In this document: one piece after another, positions 23,308 through 24,313 of the stretch
How the letters are laid out: each line of letters begins with the position of its first letter
Numbering within the stretch: position 1 is the first letter of the stretch
DNA from: Streptosporangiaceae bacterium
Lineage (GTDB): Bacteria > Actinomycetota > Actinomycetes > Streptosporangiales > Streptosporangiaceae
Reading direction: 5' to 3'
NCBI GenBank assembly: GCA_030041195.1
Contig: JASHOI010000481.1
Span: forward strand, 1 to 24,313
DNA: 24,313 nt
Position numbers and translations under genes: made by a program
The notes under the pieces: generated by a model
The model's database searches: none
Told to the model about the DNA's origin: nothing
Seen by the model: the letters and a program-made list of their open reading frames with translations, nothing else

Positions 23308-24313
23308 CTAGCCGCTCAGCAATCCCAGCGGGCTCGGCGCGGCGAACTCAATCCGCACCGCCTGCCGGCCGTTGGCGAGCCGCACCAGGGTCAGGCTGTT
23401 CGCCAGGTATGGCTGCTGCTGCGCTTGCAGCAGCGCGATCACCGAACGCAGGTATCCCCTCTTCGCCTTCGCCGGGGCGACCAGCTCGGCTTCGCGCAGC
23501 GGCGCGCCCGCGCTGGCACCGGGCCCCGAGTCACCGAAGGCGACGACGCTGACCGGGCCCTGGCCGGACAGCGTGGCGATCGTGATCAGCAGCCGTGAGT
23601 CGACCCGGCCGGTGGCGAGCTGCTGTCTCGCGGCGCCGGTCACGGTGACCCGGGGGTTGCGGAGCAGCTGCCGCCCGACGCTGATCCGGGACAGCTCGTC
23701 GGCCTTGAGCGCCGCCAGGTACGAGGCCGCGCCCCCAGCCGCGTATACCCGGACGTCGATTTGGGCGGACCCGGAGCCGAAGCTGGCGATCACCGTGGGT
23801 GCGTAGACGGTTGTCAGCCGGCTGCCGAACAGGCTGCGCACGGCCGCCGTGGCCACGATGACGGCCGAGCCGAGCGGATCGCTTGTCCCGGGCCCGAGCG
23901 TCATCAGGTCCCCGGCCGGGAACCCCTTGGCCTGCAAACCCGCACACATGGCGGGGTCGCACGAGACCACGGCGCTGTGGCTGACCTGTGCCGCGATCCA
24001 CGCCGCCGCTTGCTGTCTGGCGACCGCCGCCGCCCGCACGGCGGTGCTCGAGGTCCCGCCGGCGCCCTGGTCGGCCGCGCTCGCCTGGCCTCCCTTGCGG
24101 AGCAGGGCGACGGTCAGCCCGCCCGCGGCGAACACGATCAGCGCCACCACGATCGCCGCGGCAACGCGCCATCCCCTCCTGCGCCGCTCGACCCACAGCC
24201 GCAGCGTGGTGCCGACCACGGCACCCCAGGAGGGCGGGATCTCCGAGCCCGCCCGCGCCGCCACCGGCTGCGCGGCCTGGCGCTCGATCTGCGAGCCCGG
24301 CCGGACCGCGACC
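23308..24313 (-). CDS. Membrane-anchored extracellular protein of unknown function (5' partial)
   Basis: The frame is open to the window edge, so the start is probably beyond 24313; a GTG at 24264 has no visible Shine-Dalgarno. About 334 residues are seen. A cytoplasmic Arg-rich patch (RLWVERRRRGWR) is followed by one membrane helix (VAAAIVVALIVFAAGGLTVALL) and a large outer domain. That domain has the odd segment VSCDPAMCAGLQAKGFP with two Cys, then TLGPGTSDPLGSAVIVATAAVR, and ends LLSG. I do not recognise the family. It ends 35 nt before the DUF4397 gene, so the three minus-strand genes probably form an operon. Confidence 0.72.
   Translation of the reverse strand, partial: VAVRPGSQIERQAAQPVAARAGSEIPPSWGAVVGTTLRLWVERRRRGWRVAAAIVVALIVFAAGGLTVALLRKGGQASAADQGAGGTSSTAVRAAAVARQQAAAWIAAQVSHSAVVSCDPAMCAGLQAKGFPAGDLMTLGPGTSDPLGSAVIVATAAVRSLFGSRLTTVYAPTVIASFGSGSAQIDVRVYAAGGAASYLAALKADELSRISVGRQLLRNPRVTVTGAARQQLATGRVDSRLLITIATLSGQGPVSVVAFGDSGPGASAGAPLREAELVAPAKAKRGYLRSVIALLQAQQQPYLANSLTLVRLANGRQAVRIEFAAPSPLGLLSG

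Overview
The window is very GC-rich with a strong G/C bias at third codon positions. It carries DUF5999 and DUF6186 small proteins, a class F-like sortase with a DUF4397 partner, AzlCD, and a candidate RecA-NDp (PafBC-type) promoter before uvrA. All of this points to a soil-type actinomycete chromosome (Streptosporangiales or Streptomyces relatives). No tRNA, rRNA, phage, IS element or CRISPR array was seen. Several promoters look leaderless: a TANNNT -10 box lies 6-7 nt before the start codon at azlC, the GNAT gene, the first ABC gene, the gene at 12280 and the lipoprotein at 15181.

Layout. 1-1360: the end of an AraC-family regulator, then azlC and azlD (branched-chain amino acid export). 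1404-1844: a GNAT acetyltransferase. 1866-4668: a sulfur-flavoured stretch with a thiol dioxygenase-rhodanese fusion, a divergent TTA-containing secreted peptide with a structured leader, and a cysteine desulfurase-like class V aminotransferase. 4718-9295: a DinB/MDMPI-fold protein, divergent from a two-gene ABC exporter whose motifs predict a heterodimer with one degenerate ATP site. 9328-11270: an APH-like phosphotransferase, divergent from an SDR with a TTA codon. 11597-13322: small membrane and cytoplasmic proteins of unknown role (including DUF6186 and DUF5999) with two long intergenic regions. 13323-15181: a KANL3/Tex30-type alpha/beta hydrolase and a beta-propeller lipoprotein. 15201-15415: an orphan, coding-like fragment with no start. 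15416-18280: uvrA. 18538-19737: a secreted GH12 cellulase with CBM2. 19965-21742: an MBL-fold hydrolase and a sarcosine oxidase-like flavoprotein, probably one operon. 21736-24313 (minus strand): a probable operon of a membrane-anchored unknown protein, a DUF4397 surface protein and a class F-like sortase.

Most genes are ordinary actinobacterial chromosomal genes. The parts most worth following are the sortase/DUF4397/unknown-protein operon, the start-codon-sequestering leader of the small secreted peptide, the dioxygenase-rhodanese fusion, the candidate DNA-damage promoter of uvrA, and the orphan Cys-rich fragment next to uvrA.
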